A DNA stretch of 64,000 bases, from the NCBI GenBank assembly GCA_014218235.1, contig CM024761.1, forward strand, positions 91,389,968 to 91,453,967, given 5' to 3'. Shown one piece after another: positions 1 to 10,238 of this stretch. Made by a program: the position numbers and the translations under genes. Numbering within the stretch: position 1 is the first letter of the stretch; each line of letters begins with the position of its first letter. Origin of the DNA: Colocasia esculenta. Lineage: Eukaryota; Streptophyta; Magnoliopsida; Alismatales; Araceae. Below the pieces are notes generated by a model, which saw nothing but the letters and a program-made list of their open reading frames with translations, searched no databases and was not told the origin of the DNA.

Positions 1-390
1 CGATTACCTTAGACATTGATTCCTTGTAAACATCGATTGCACTCTAACATCGATTACCTTAGAAAATCGATTACATCAATTGGACTTAAACATCGATTTC
101 ATAAACATCGACTGCATGAACATCAATTATATTTTCACATCGATTACATAAACATAGATTGCACTCAAACATCGATTACCCTTAGACATCGATTGCCTTT
201 AGACATCGACTGTCTTTGGACATCGATTGCCTTTAGACATTGATTGTCTTTGGACATCGATTGCCTTAGATTTCGATTGCTTTCATGCATCGATTACAGT
301 TGTTTCATATTGATTGCCTTTAAGCAAATATCGATTGCCTCTCTATTTCCACCGATTGCCGTTATAAACTTCATCTCATATCGATTGTTA
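1..390. repeat. ATCGAT palindrome array in the G 5' LTR
   Basis: About twenty copies of CATCGATT-like units at roughly 15-22 bp spacing, separated by short AT-rich linkers such as GCCTTTAGA. Many copies read ATTGAT or ATCAAT, the product expected from C-to-T change at the central CpG on either strand. The array lies several hundred bp upstream of the TATA-like box, in the U3 part of the LTR. The same array occurs at 3619-4130 in the 3' LTR. Confidence 0.85.
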
Positions 391-892
391 TTATGACCTA
401 CACTGATTGGGTTTCAAAATACCTTTGGCACCCATTGAAAATTCAAATGACTTTCTAACACTTATATTGTCATTTCTCTTACAGATATAAAGATCTTGCA
501 GCAAGCTATAAGCAAGAAAACATGGACAGAAGGAAAAAGATAATTCCTCCTTCCTGCAACAAAAGAAAAGCACCTAACCTTCTATTTCTAGCTATCTGTA
601 GGAAATACAGACAGAAGGCAAAAAGAGGTATGAGCCATTTGACAAAAGACTTCATAAGTCTGATCATCTGCCTTGCATTTAATGTCTGTAGGTCCACCTC
701 TACACACAGTCAACATCTTGGACATACTGCTGGCATCCTTGGAATTGCGCACCAGCTGAAATATCTTCCTACATTCCAAATAGCCAGTAGACTCAAGAAG
801 ACAGCCGTTAGACTCAAAGGAAGGTGAGAAGAAGAAGAAGAGAGCCAAGAAACTCCAACGGCCATCTGTCAACGGATCTATTCAAGTTGCTC

Positions 893-900
893 CATAAAAG
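893..900 (+). promoter_or_regulatory. TATA-like box of the G 5' LTR
   Basis: CATAAAAG after a conserved CAACGG stretch; the 3' LTR has the same motif at 4671-4680. The position in mid-LTR fits an LTR promoter, but no start site can be shown from sequence. Confidence 0.4.
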
Positions 901-1752
901 GGAGAAGCAAGAAAAAAAGGAAATAAAGTGTGAACTTGAAGATCATTCAAGGAGTGTACATCTAGTGAGCATCCAACTCCATACACACTCAAGCAAGAAA
1001 GGAAGAGAGCTCGAGCCCTCTCAAGCTGAAGCATTCATGCTGTCTACCTTCTTCCTCATTCTCTCTCTGTGTGTCTTTGTGTATTTGAGAGAGTTAGCCT
1101 AAGGAGAGTCTTGTCCTATAAACTCTTTCCTTCTTAGGCTCACTCTCAGATCAAGCATTTCATTGTGTATCTTGAGCTTGATCTAGGGGCTTTAGGTCCT
1201 TTCTTCTGTGTTCGGAAGTGTTCCTCTTCAGTTGGAAGAGAAGGCTTACTATGCAAGCATTCCCCTTGATTAGAAGGGAAGACCAGCTTGCACCTGGTGG
1301 TGACCATCTGGGGTCTGTACCAGTGTTCCCCTTGTTTGAAGGGAAGACCTGCTGGGGTGTGTACCAGTGAGTTGCTTCTGATCTCGTAAAAGAAGCACCT
1401 GGCTGAGGTGAAATAGTGGGCTGCCTTCATGCATGGGAAAGAGAAGAAGACCAGCTATAGTGTTGGGTGTTGTATGCCCCTTGTTTAAGGGAAGACCAAG
1501 GTTACTTAGTGATAAGTGAAATCCCAAGAGTTTGCTTGGGACTGGACATAGCACTTCCATTTGAAAGGGCCAAACCAAGATAAATCTTTGTGTCCCTTGT
1601 GTGCTTGCTTTCGCGCTCTTAACTTCCATTGCACACATTTATTTATACTAATCAAACATTTTCAAGTGGTGATTTTTGTTTCAGTTTTCAGATTTCTTAT
1701 TCACCCCCGCCTTCCAGGTTAGACTTGCTGCTATATCAAGAGGGCCAACAAG

Positions 1753-1764
1753 TGGTATCAGAGC
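1753..1764 (+). other. Primer binding site of G (initiator tRNA-Met type)
   Basis: TGGTATCAGAGC, the 12-nt sequence complementary to the 3' end of plant initiator tRNA-Met, two bases after the LTR end. It marks 1-1750 as a 5' LTR. Confidence 0.93.
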
Positions 1765-1813
1765 TGTAGGCTCTGAACATCTAGAAGATCCAACGATCTT
1801 TGAGCAAAGATCC

Positions 1814-2716
1814 ATGGCAGCTCAAGGTTTTGCAGAAGGTCAATCCATCTTCCGGCGTCCACTATTTGATGGTGAAGATTATCAATACTGGAAGACTAGG
1901 ATGAAGTTCTTCCTTCAGGGCTACGACTACCAAAGCTGGAGCATCATAGAAGATGGTGATCTCCAAATCTCCAAGCCCAAGGAAGAATGGACTACTAATG
2001 AAAAGATCAAGCTATCCTTGAACAGCAAGGCAAAAAGGTTCATCTGTTGCGCTCTGACCAAGCAAGAGTTCAACAGAGTTTCTGCATTCAAAACAACAAA
2101 AGATATATGGGAAATGCTAAAGCTCACATATGAGGGATCAGACAAAGTCAAAGAGACAAGAATAGATATACTTGTCACACAATATGAGAAGTTCCAAATG
2201 GAATCAGGTGAGTCCATATCTCAGATGTACAACAAGTTTACTGAAATCATCAATGGACTTGCAAGTTTGGGTAAGAAGTACAACCAGGGATACATAGTCA
2301 GAAAGATCTTAAGATCATTCCCAAAGGAGTGGACTCCAAAGGTCACTGCTATAGAAGAAGCTAATGACCTCTCCACAATGACATTTCAAAAGCTCATTGG
2401 ATCTCTCATAGCTCATGAGATCAACATGGAGAGATTAGGATAAAGTTCTTTCATAAGAAGGCCAAATAATGCATTGAAGGCTAAGGAGAGCACTTCGGAT
2501 GAAGCCACTGCCAGTGAGTGCAGTGATAGTGAAGATGAAGGTATCCACTCCAAGTCAATACGAAAGATCTTAGCAAGAAGAAAAGAGAAGAAGAAGATGA
2601 AGAGAAAAGAGGAGAAATACAAGGAATATAAAAGGAAGACCTTTACAACTACATGGATAACTCCTCAGACAGCTCAAGCACAGAAGAAGATGAAGAGAAT
2701 GTCAACCTGCTCTTGA
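1814..2716 (+). pseudogene. gag: Gag of element G (copia, UBN2-type), broken
   Basis: Nucleocapsid/capsid protein of a copia retrotransposon. The first Met in the conserved context lies 50 bp after the PBS. The N-terminal part has the FDGEDYQYWKTRM motif of copia gag, and the middle (about residues 90-205) matches the gag-polypeptide UBN2 domain, including the ETRIDILVTQYEKF stretch. A TAA at 2441-2443 interrupts the frame; the same frame then continues with an acidic and Lys-rich tail to 2716, and the last part (DNSSDSSSTEEDEE) is found in another frame from 2653. No CCHC zinc knuckle and no protease follow, so the gene ends abruptly compared with full Sirevirus gag. The protein is probably non-functional. 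The family is certain; the point of truncation is inferred. Confidence 0.85.
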
Positions 2717-2730
2717 TGAACAAACAACAA

Positions 2731-3367
2731 AAGGGTATTCAAATGGGTATGGGTAGGGATGCTCAAAAGCATCTGATTAGTGACTACCTACACTTCACTT
2801 CATTCCTATCTAAAGAGGAAGTAGTTATCCTTAGTTTTTAGTTTTTGTTTTTAAACTTACATTTCTTTTTGTTGTTTATTCCTTAAATACAATGCTATTA
2901 ATATCCTTGCAAGAATTTATGATCAATTAGGGACACTTCATATAAACCTCCTAACAGAACAGCAAATGAAAATACAACAGCAGATGTCGACAATTCAAGA
3001 CTGTGTCGACACACATATAGGACAGGTCGACACACCATGGAACAACTGTCGATAGATAATGACAAATTGGTCGACAGACAAAAAGTATTTATGAAGATTT
3101 GGAAGAGCATCAACTAAGGGGGAGCCTCACATTGAGGGGAGCAAGAGTAAAAGAGAGAGACGATATTTCATTCAAGTATTGTTGAACCCCTCTCCTTCAA
3201 ACTCATAGCATATTGGTAAGAAGTCCTTAAAAAGGGGGGAAATGCATATGGTAAGATCCTTCCATTTTGGTTTTTGAAAACAAGGGGGAGAGTATTTTAT
3301 GTTATGAATTTTCTATTCATTAGTTGTATTGAATATTTTTTGAAAATTTACATAAGTTGTCATCACC
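2731..3367 (+). other. Non-coding tail of G: GTCGAC cluster and repeated PPT-like tracts
   Basis: No coding potential seen. Two features stand out. Five GTCGAC palindromes lie between 2985 and 3076, with starts about 2985, 3004, 3025, 3047 and 3069, so the mean spacing is 21 bp. Several purine tracts resembling the PPT follow at 3114-3124, 3132-3139, 3229-3240 and 3281-3292, before the real PPT. Multiple PPT-like tracts are a known Sirevirus trait. Confidence 0.7.
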
Positions 3368-3380
3368 AAAAAGGGGGAGA
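3368..3380 (+). other. Polypurine tract of G
   Basis: AAAAAGGGGGAGA directly before the TG that opens the 3' LTR. It primes plus-strand DNA synthesis in LTR retrotransposons. Confidence 0.92.
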
Positions 3381-3381
3381 T

Positions 3382-5541
3382 TGTTAACCCACTCCTATAC
3401 TTTATCCTTTTATTTTGGTGATAATAAAACTCATGATTATCATAAATATCAATAATATATTTAATATCATTTTAACAGAATTATTGTATTTTTCATATCC
3501 AAAGTCTTTGTATGAATGTCCTACTCCGACTCTTGAAAGTCGAAGTAGTCCTTACTCTGACTCTCAAGAAGTCGAAGTAACCAGTCCAACTCCGACTCTT
3601 GGACAATCGAAGTGGTACATCGATTAGTGAACATTATACATCGATTATTATTTAATGTCACATCAATTACTAAACATTATACATCAATTACTGTTTTAAT
3701 ATCACATCGATTACTATACAAACACATTGATTACACTTTACTTAAACATCGATTACCTTAGACATCGATTCCCATTAAACATCGATTGCATAAACATTGA
3801 TTGCACTCTAACGTCGATTACCTTAGAACATCGATTACATCAATTGGACTTAAACATCGATTGCATAAACATGGATTGCACAAACATCGACTGCATGAAC
3901 ATTGATTATACATTCACATCGATCGTAGAAATATAGATTGCACTCAATCATCGATTACCCTTAGACATCGATTGCCTTTAGACATCGACTATCTTTGGAC
4001 ATCGATTACCTTTGGACATTGATTGTCTTTGGACATCGATTGCCTTAGACATCGATTGCCTTCATGCATCGATTATAGTTGTTTCATATCGATTACTTTT
4101 AAGCAAATATCGATTGCCTCTCTATTTCTACCGATTGGTGCTATAAACTTAATCTCATATTGATTGCCAATATGACTTACACCGATTGGGTTTCAAAATA
4201 CCTTCAGTGCCTATTGAAAATTCAAATGACTTTCTAACTCTTATATTGTCATTTCTCTGACAGATAAAAAGCTCTTACAATAATCTGTCAGCAAGAAAAC
4301 ATGGACAGAAGACAAAAGAGAATTCCTCCTTCCTGCAACAAAAGAAAAGCACCTAACCTTCTATTTCTAGCTATCTGCAGGAAATACAAACAGAAGGCAA
4401 AAAGAGGTAAGAGCCATTTGATAAAAGACTTCACGAGTCTGATCATCTGCCTTGCATTTAATGTCTGTAGGTCCACCTTTACATACAGTCAACATCTTGG
4501 ACTTGCTGCTGGCATCCTTGGAATTGCGCACCAGCTGAAACATCTTCCTTCATTCCAAATAGCTAGTAGACTCAAGAAGACAACTGTTAGACTCATAGGA
4601 AGGTGAGAATAAGAAGAAGAGAGTCAAGAAACTCCAACGGCCATCAGTCAACGGATCTGTTCAAGCTGTTCCATAAAAGGGAGAAGTAAGAGAAAAAGGA
4701 ATAAAGTGTGAACCTGAAGATCATTCAAGCAGTGTACATCCAGTGAGCATCCAACTCCATACACACTCAAGCAAGAAAGGAAGAAAGCTTGAGCCCATTC
4801 AAGCTGAAGTATTCAAGCCATCTTCCTTCTTCTTCATTCTCTCTCTCTGTGTCTTTGTGTGTTTGAGAGAGAGAGAGCTAGGGGTTTAGCCTAAGAAGAT
4901 TCTTGTCCTGTAAACCCTTTCCTTCTTAGGCTTAGTCTCAAATCAAGCATTTCAATGTGTATCTTGAGCTTGATCTAGGGGCTTCAGGTCCTTGCTTCTG
5001 TGTTCAAAAGTATTCCTATTATGTTGGAAGGGAAGACTTACTGTGCAAGCATTCCCCTTGATTAGAAGGGAAGACCAGCTTGCACCTGGTGGTGACCACT
5101 TGGGGTCTATACTAGTATTCCCCTTGTTTGAAGGTAAGACCTGTTGGGGTGTGTACTAGTGAGTTGCTTCTGAGCTCGTGAAAGAAGCACCTGGCTGAGG
5201 TGAAACAGTGGGCTGCCTTCTTGCCCGGGAAAGAGAAGAAGACCAGCTATAGTGTTGGGTGTTGTATGTCCCTTGTTTAAAGGAAGACCAAGGTTACTTG
5301 GTGGTTAGTGAAATCCCAAGAGTTTACTTGGGGACTGGATGTAGGACTTCCATTTAGAAGGGCCAAACTAGGATAAATCTTTGTGTCCCTTGTGTGCTTG
5401 CTTCTGCACTCTTAACATCCATAACACACGTTTATTTAAACTAACCAAACATTTTCAAGTGGTGATTTTCATTTTATTTTTCAGATTTCCTATTCACCCC
5501 CCCTCTAGGTTAGACTTGTTGCCATATTAAGAGGGTCAACA
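3382..5541 (+). repeat. 3' LTR of element G (2160 bp, complete)
   Basis: Starts TGTTAAC after the PPT and ends GTCAACA, and aligns with 1-1750. It carries three B-type hairpin units near its start, an ATCGAT array, a TATA-like box at 4671-4680, and a C-rich stretch (CTATTCACCCCCCCTCTAGG) near its end that is typical of Sirevirus LTR 3' ends. The two LTRs differ by many substitutions and small indels, so the insertion is not recent. Confidence 0.92.
3520..4130. repeat. Hairpin units (3520-3612) and ATCGAT array (3619-4130) in G 3' LTR
   Basis: Three inverted-repeat units of the form CTCCGACT...AGTCGAAGT are followed by an ATCGAT array. The first seven ATCGAT-like sites start at 3619, 3640, 3662, 3683, 3706, 3726 and 3748 (steps of 21, 22, 21, 23, 20, 22); later sites are mostly 15-17 bp apart. 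CpG-decayed copies (ATTGAT, ATCAAT) are mixed with intact ones. Confidence 0.85.
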
Positions 5542-6236
5542 TGACCATCCGAAGTGTTGGTAGAAATTAGTCTTAATTGGTCGAAGTGACTTCGTCATAT
5601 CCGAAGCTTAGCTTCGTATATGATGAAGTTCCACTTTGTCTGATAAAGAACAAATTAGAACATCCGAAGGCACAGTTAAATTTATCATGATCGGCCGAAG
5701 TGACTTCGTCATATCCGAAGCTTAGCTTTGCATATAACGAAATTCCACTTCGTCATATCTGAAGTCAAGTTTCGTATATGACGAAGTTACACTTCGTCTA
5801 ATAATGAACAAATTAGTACATCTAAAGTTAGTGTTGAATTTAGTCTTAATCAGTCGAAGTGACTTCGTCATATCTGAAGCTTAGCTTCGTATATGACGAA
5901 GTTACACTTCGACTGACACAGACTAAAACTGTACATCTGATGTTTGTGCTTTGGCTTACTGTGACCAAATGTGAACATCTGATGTTCCTATAAGCATGAT
6001 TTTAATGTGGCTAGTCAACCTATGAATTGCAATAATGAATTAAAGAATATGCAACATGAAAGATCTTATGATTTATCATCAAAACATTGTAAATGTTGTC
6101 ATGATCTTATGTGTACAATAGAAGATGTATACAACATGTCATTGTCAAGATACAACACAACAATCTCCCACATATGTACACTATGACATCATTAGATTGT
6201 GTACAATATGTCATCATCAAAACACATAACTCAACA
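5542..6236 (-). repeat. Copia F LTR fragment (Sirevirus-like, minus strand)
   Basis: Read on the minus strand it starts at 6236 with TGTTGAGTTATGTG, a Sirevirus-style LTR start, and contains four palindromic units. The next plus-strand bases (6237-6241, ACAAG) rejoin gypsy A LTR sequence: the same TGGACAAGTACCACTGG context is seen, reverse-complemented, at about 49908-49924. F is therefore inserted in the gypsy A LTR, and element G in turn is inserted in F. The rest of F lies left of the window or was lost. Confidence 0.65.
5589..5902. repeat. Four 41-bp near-perfect palindromes
   Basis: Copies at 5589-5629, 5703-5743, 5747-5787 and 5862-5902. Each has a ~19-nt arm ACTTCGTCATATCCGAAGC, a three-base centre and the complementary arm; the first and last copies have only one or two mismatches between arms. 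Start-to-start steps are 114, 44 and 115 bp. They lie in the copia F LTR fragment and could extrude cruciforms or give hairpin RNA. Confidence 0.85.
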
Positions 6237-6730
6237 ACAAGTACCACTGGTTAGGGTGGAGAGTGCTTCTCCCAGTTTTGTGCAATTTACCAAGATTCGT
6301 CACTGTGTTGCCTAGGTGACAACTATGTGATATGTGTGTGATAGTGTCCTTCTTTATGGTGGTTTGGGCTATATGTCATGGTAAAAATATGTGAAACAAT
6401 GTTAAAATAAGTGTGAATGTGTAATGTGATCATGTGAAAGTGATGTGTTAATGTGATCCAATGTGAAAGAACTTGAAAGCATGTGAATATGTTATGTTTA
6501 TGCTAAAAAAACAAGAAAGAGTATGTATTGTAGTATATGAATGCATTAGATAGGAAAGATATCATGTTAGTATCGTGAGTAGGTATGTGCTCTATTTTGA
6601 TTATTTGAATATGTGGAAATATGTCATACTTGTTAGTTATGTTAACCATCACGTGCTATAGGAAATCTATGTGCAGTTAGTATGTCAAAGCATGTTTACT
6701 TAGTACTCGCTAATAGCCATGTGATGGTTA

Positions 6731-9281
6731 AAGCATCTTCCTCGAAATTTCATTTGCACATTTTTGTTCTCTCCCTAGGCCGACCTAGAGAGAGATGCTC
6801 CGCATTTTCTCTCTCTACGGTCCTCTCCCTTGAAGGCCATAAATGGCCGCCCAGGGGGGGGGGGGGGGACCTGGTCCTCCCCCCACCGTCCCCCCTTCTA
6901 CTCCTACTTTGGCTGCCCTGGCCAGCCCTTGGAGTCCTAGAACTGCTGCGACCTGTCTTGATGGGGCCTTACCTGAACCAGCTACTGCTAATGCTTCTGA
7001 TGTGCACTGTGTAGGGGTACCAGCAACGCCACCTCCTACTACCCTCTCGCCTGCTGCTCAAGCCGATGCTCCTGCTATGGCATTGTCTTGGGAGCCAACT
7101 GTTCCTGTCGTGGCCCCCTTTGTAGTAGATGCATCTGCTACAAATCCCACTGTTGGCCCTTGGCGGACTGAGGGGTCATCACCACCGACCACCTTTCCAC
7201 AGGTGCTTCTGCAATCTCTTTGTCTGCAAGTCCCCCCCTTGGCCATCCACCCTCCTCCTCCACAGACTCAGGTGAGCCAGCGGTCTTCTTCTCCATGGAG
7301 GAGATCAACGCTTCTTGCAAGCCTCTAGAATTTGCGGTTATTGCTAGAACCCCTCAGGGCAGGCCTTCTTTCCAAGAGATCCATTCCCATCCAGAGCTTA
7401 GATTCAAGTTCCAGCAGGATTTTATCATCAGTGCTCTAGATGGCTGCCATATGCTGATCAGGTTCATCAATAGAGAAGACTACTTCCAGATCCTTCTAAA
7501 GGAATCCATGTATGTGCAAGGTAGAGCCTTCAGGTTCTTCAAATAGTCAATCGACTTCAGTCCGGATGCAAACTCGCCAGTGATTCCAGTGTGACTGGAA
7601 TTGCTTGGACTGTCCACGAACTTCTTTAACGATGTTATGGTCCACTCCATTGCTGGGAGCTTAGGCCCTATCCTCAAAGTGGACAGCAACACCCTATCTA
7701 TGATGCGTACAGATTCCGCTCGGGTTAATGTCCAACTGAACGTGTCCAAGAAACTGCCGGATCGAATTTGGGTTGGCATGGGGGCGAAGGGTTATTGGCA
7801 GCCGATCGTGTATCTAGATCCTCCGTGCTTCTGTTCTACATGCAAATGCCTTGGTCACCTGCCATCTAAATGAAACAAGAGCTCCACCAAACAGAACTAA
7901 AGGTCAGATGGCACAAGCCCGGACAAGTCTGTGAGTGCTCATGCCAAACATGCTCTGAACTCTGATGGCCCTATCTCAGGGCAGGTTGAAAAGCTTGTTT
8001 GGCACCCCATTCACACTAGCGACTTGGTCTTTGATTCACCTGATAACCAAAAGGCCCATTCATTTGATGGTGGCGCAACACCTTCTGTTGCACAACAAGT
8101 GTTTGATGATTTGCCTCTTCAACAACCACATCTGATTTCTGAGGGTGATCCTCCACCTGTTCAAGCAAAGCATGGTGATTCTAAAGGTGTGACTACTGGG
8201 GTTGCTAGTGTGAAGAATGATGATCTTTCAACCGTCGTTGGATCTCCATCAGATTAGGTGGATCCGGTGCTTGCAGCACCCCCTGCTACTCCCACTTTCT
8301 GTGTCGAACCAAGCAGTGCACCTGCTGGTCGCACAGCTTCTATTGCAGCACAACATGTGTTTGATGATTTGCTCCACAACAACCATCTCATGTGGATCCG
8401 GTGTATGCAGTTGGCACTGCTACAACCCCCTTCTATGTGGAGCCAAGCAATACATTTGTGCTTGAGGTGCCATTGCTTCTTGCTGCCACCACTGTGCTTG
8501 AGGCCCCATCACCACGTACTACTACCTACAACCAGTCATCTAGTGGTGGTCCTTCTGACGTAGCTATGGCTTCTTCTTCTGAGTCACATCTGAATGTCGA
8601 TGCCCCCTCTTGGACCCATGCTGCCAAGGGACCAACACAGACCGCTTCTCCATCCGGAGTGGAAGCTTCTCCATCACCGGGAGAAGCCTTTTCGTCTGCC
8701 CCGCGTATGTTCTTTGCTGATGCTTTGCACAAGAAAACCAGAAGAACTAAACTTCGCATGACAGCAACCAGCCCTCTGGAGGTGCCCTTGCCCCCTCGCT
8801 ATCTACCCACGGTGCACATGGCGGTAGCACCTGTTCAGCCTTACCCAAAGGCAAGTTCAGAGGGTCATGTGATCTACCTTCCTGTCCAATATACAGTCAG
8901 AAATCTTCTTGATGGTGGCAAGGAAGTGGAGTCCCTGTCTTCAGAAGATTTGTGCCAACTGTACAGAAATATGGTTGGCCGTATGTTCCTCCGAACCCGC
9001 CGCCACGCCAACCACGAGTCAGGACTAGTGGCTCACTTCAACTCATTAATTCAGCTGAAGAGCTTGTAGACTTATCCTATCCCTTTTGTTGTCTTCTTGG
9101 GCTAACGCTTTACTTTATCTTACTCTCTGTATAGGGTGTCTTGTGCTTATGCCCAAGTTTTCATTTGTAATGTTTGTCCTTTATGTCTTACCATATATAT
9201 AAAACTGCCTAGCTTTCACGATATCAAAGCCATGTCTTCTATATCGTTTTGACTAAGTATAGCTTTAATTTATAAAAAAAT
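6731..9281 (+). mobile_element. LINE copy with ORF1 only, flanked by ~14-bp TSD
   Basis: The block interrupts the gypsy A LTR. It is bounded by CATGTGATGGTTAA (6717-6730) and CATGTGATAGTTTA (9282-9295), a 14-bp target duplication with two differences, and ends in an A-rich tail (ATAAAAAAAT). Inside are a 5' leader, a LINE ORF1-like gene and a ~200-bp 3' UTR, but no endonuclease or RT. The signs of target-primed reverse transcription are clear; the lack of ORF2 with both the start and the 3' UTR present is unusual. Confidence 0.72.
6843..9069 (+). pseudogene. LINE ORF1-like gag protein (DUF4283 and CCHC), broken
   Basis: RNA-binding protein expected to form the LINE ribonucleoprotein. The start ATG (6843) follows AAATGGCC and leads into a Gly/Pro/Ala-rich N-terminus interrupted by 15 consecutive G bases (6854-6868). 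From about 7300 the protein resembles the DUF4283 domain of plant LINE ORF1 (RPSFQEIH, DGCHMLIRF and GRAFRFFK stretches). It is followed in other frames by WVGMGAKGYWQPIVY and a zinc-knuckle-like CSTCKCLGHLPSK (about 7835-7873) whose last Cys is lost to a stop. The C-terminal third (8392-9069) is low-complexity Ser/Pro/Ala and ends cleanly at 9069. At least four frameshifts or stops make it a pseudogene. Assignment to LINE ORF1 rests on domain order; it could also be a retroposed relative. Confidence 0.6.
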
Positions 9282-9460
9282 CATGTGATAGTTTACTTAA
9301 TGTGTTATGCTTGTGTAGAATGTATGTGATAAGTGTATAGATGTGGTCAATGGGTTGCTTGTTGAGTCTATTGTGTACTATCATTCTTGCTTAAACATAC
9401 AGATGAGACAGGTATTCTAGAGCTTAAGGAGGAGATAGTGAGGAGCGACTCTGAGCTGGA

Positions 9461-10008
9461 GGAGTAGTTGAGATGTGGGGAGCTTTGCCATAGCTTGTAC
9501 TTTTCTTTTTACATAGCACGTGAGACGTTATTATATTATGGACTATTGGACTTGGTTATTTGTGAACTTTGTTATATTTATTTTGTTACTATATAGATTT
9601 TGGGATGTGTGTGGTGATGATGGAATAAGAATTACCTTTGTTTCCACTGTACTTTCCTTTGTTATTTATGTACATCTCTACCTACTTTGTTGTGATGGGT
9701 ACATGTCCCACTATAACGGCATGCTTTATATTGAGGAGTAGTTGAGATGTGGGGAGCTTTGCCATAGCTTGTACTTTTCTTTTTAAGTAGCACGTGAGAC
9801 GTTATTATATTATGGACTATTGGACTTGGTTATTTGTGAACTTTGTTATATTTATTTTGTTACTATATAGATTTTGGGATGTGTGTGGTGATGATGGAAT
9901 AAGAATTACCTTTGTTTCCGCTGTACTTTTCTTTGTTATTTATGTACATCTCTACCTACTTTGTTGTGATGGGTACATGTCCCACTATGACGGCATGCTT
10001 TATATTGA
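9461..10008. repeat. 274-bp tandem duplication in gypsy A LTR
   Basis: 9461-9734 and 9735-10008 are almost identical copies, each starting GGAGTAGTTGAGATGTGGGG. The two open 73- and 94-codon frames here are just the copies of the same stretch. No other LTR of this family in the window has the duplication, so it is private to this copy. Confidence 0.9.
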
Positions 10009-10056
10009 CATGGATTGGTATAATCATACCGGTATAAAGTGGGTCGTTACAAAGAT

Positions 10057-10068
10057 TGGCATCAGAGC
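10057..10068 (+). other. Primer binding site of gypsy A (one mismatch)
   Basis: TGGCATCAGAGC, one base from the initiator tRNA-Met complement TGGTATCAGAGC, five bases after the LTR end GTCGTTACA. Confidence 0.85.
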
Positions 10069-10238
10069 AACAGGTTGAGATTGTACATAAATAACTCATT
10101 CCCTATGCAATATTCTAAAGTCTTTATAGAAACCAGTCCATGTATGTAGAAAATATCTAACAATGAATTAAAGATAGCTAAGAAAATAGATAGGTTTAAG
10201 AACTTAGATTCTAACTGAATGTGCTTGTTTTACAGGCA

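Larger units (their letters stand above)
1..1750 (+). repeat. 5' LTR of element G (first ~410 bp outside window)
   Basis: Aligns along its whole length with 3382-5541 and ends in GGGCCAACA immediately before the PBS. The full LTR should be about 2.16 kb, so the window starts inside it. Small ORFs here are repeated with changes in the other LTR and are not genes. Confidence 0.9.
1..5541 (+). mobile_element. Gag-only Sirevirus-type Copia element (G), 5' end outside window
   Basis: Two direct repeats (1-1750 and 3382-5541) flank a 1.6-kb internal region with a PBS (1753-1764), a gag gene and a polypurine tract (3368-3380). No protease, integrase, RT or RNase H is present, so the element is non-autonomous, like the TR-GAG class. 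The 3' LTR runs from TGTTAAC to GTCAACA, near-perfect terminal inverted repeats. It is inserted in the LTR of another copia element (5542-6236). The target duplication cannot be checked because the left end lies outside the window. The several PPT-like GGGGGAG stretches before the 3' LTR are typical of Sireviruses. Confidence 0.88.
6237..10051 (+). repeat. Gypsy A 5' LTR, 3' portion, with LINE insertion and tandem duplication
   Basis: Parts of this stretch are the reverse complement of 22800-22950 and 49790-49930, and its end (ACCGGTATAA...GGTCGTTACA) matches the termini at 21858 and 48857. About the first 2 kb of the ~3-kb LTR lies left of the F and G insertions. It is interrupted at 6731-9281 and duplicated at 9461-10008. 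Confidence 0.75.

Noticed and set aside
1..390. CRISPR-like regular repeats
   Set aside because: Units are short and degenerate, spacers are repetitive too, and the setting is a plant LTR.
522..827. 101-codon frame in the G LTR, repeated at 4301-4606 with similar protein
   Set aside because: It lies in an LTR leader, the two copies share it only because LTRs are duplicates, and it has no domain.
6854..6868. 15-G run as a functional G-quadruplex
   Set aside because: A single homopolymer in a decayed gene, likely slippage or assembly uncertainty; likewise the 19-C run at 37368-37386.
6843..7328. Host Pro/Ala-rich gene
   Set aside because: The following frames show LINE ORF1 domains, and the block has a TSD and an A-rich tail.
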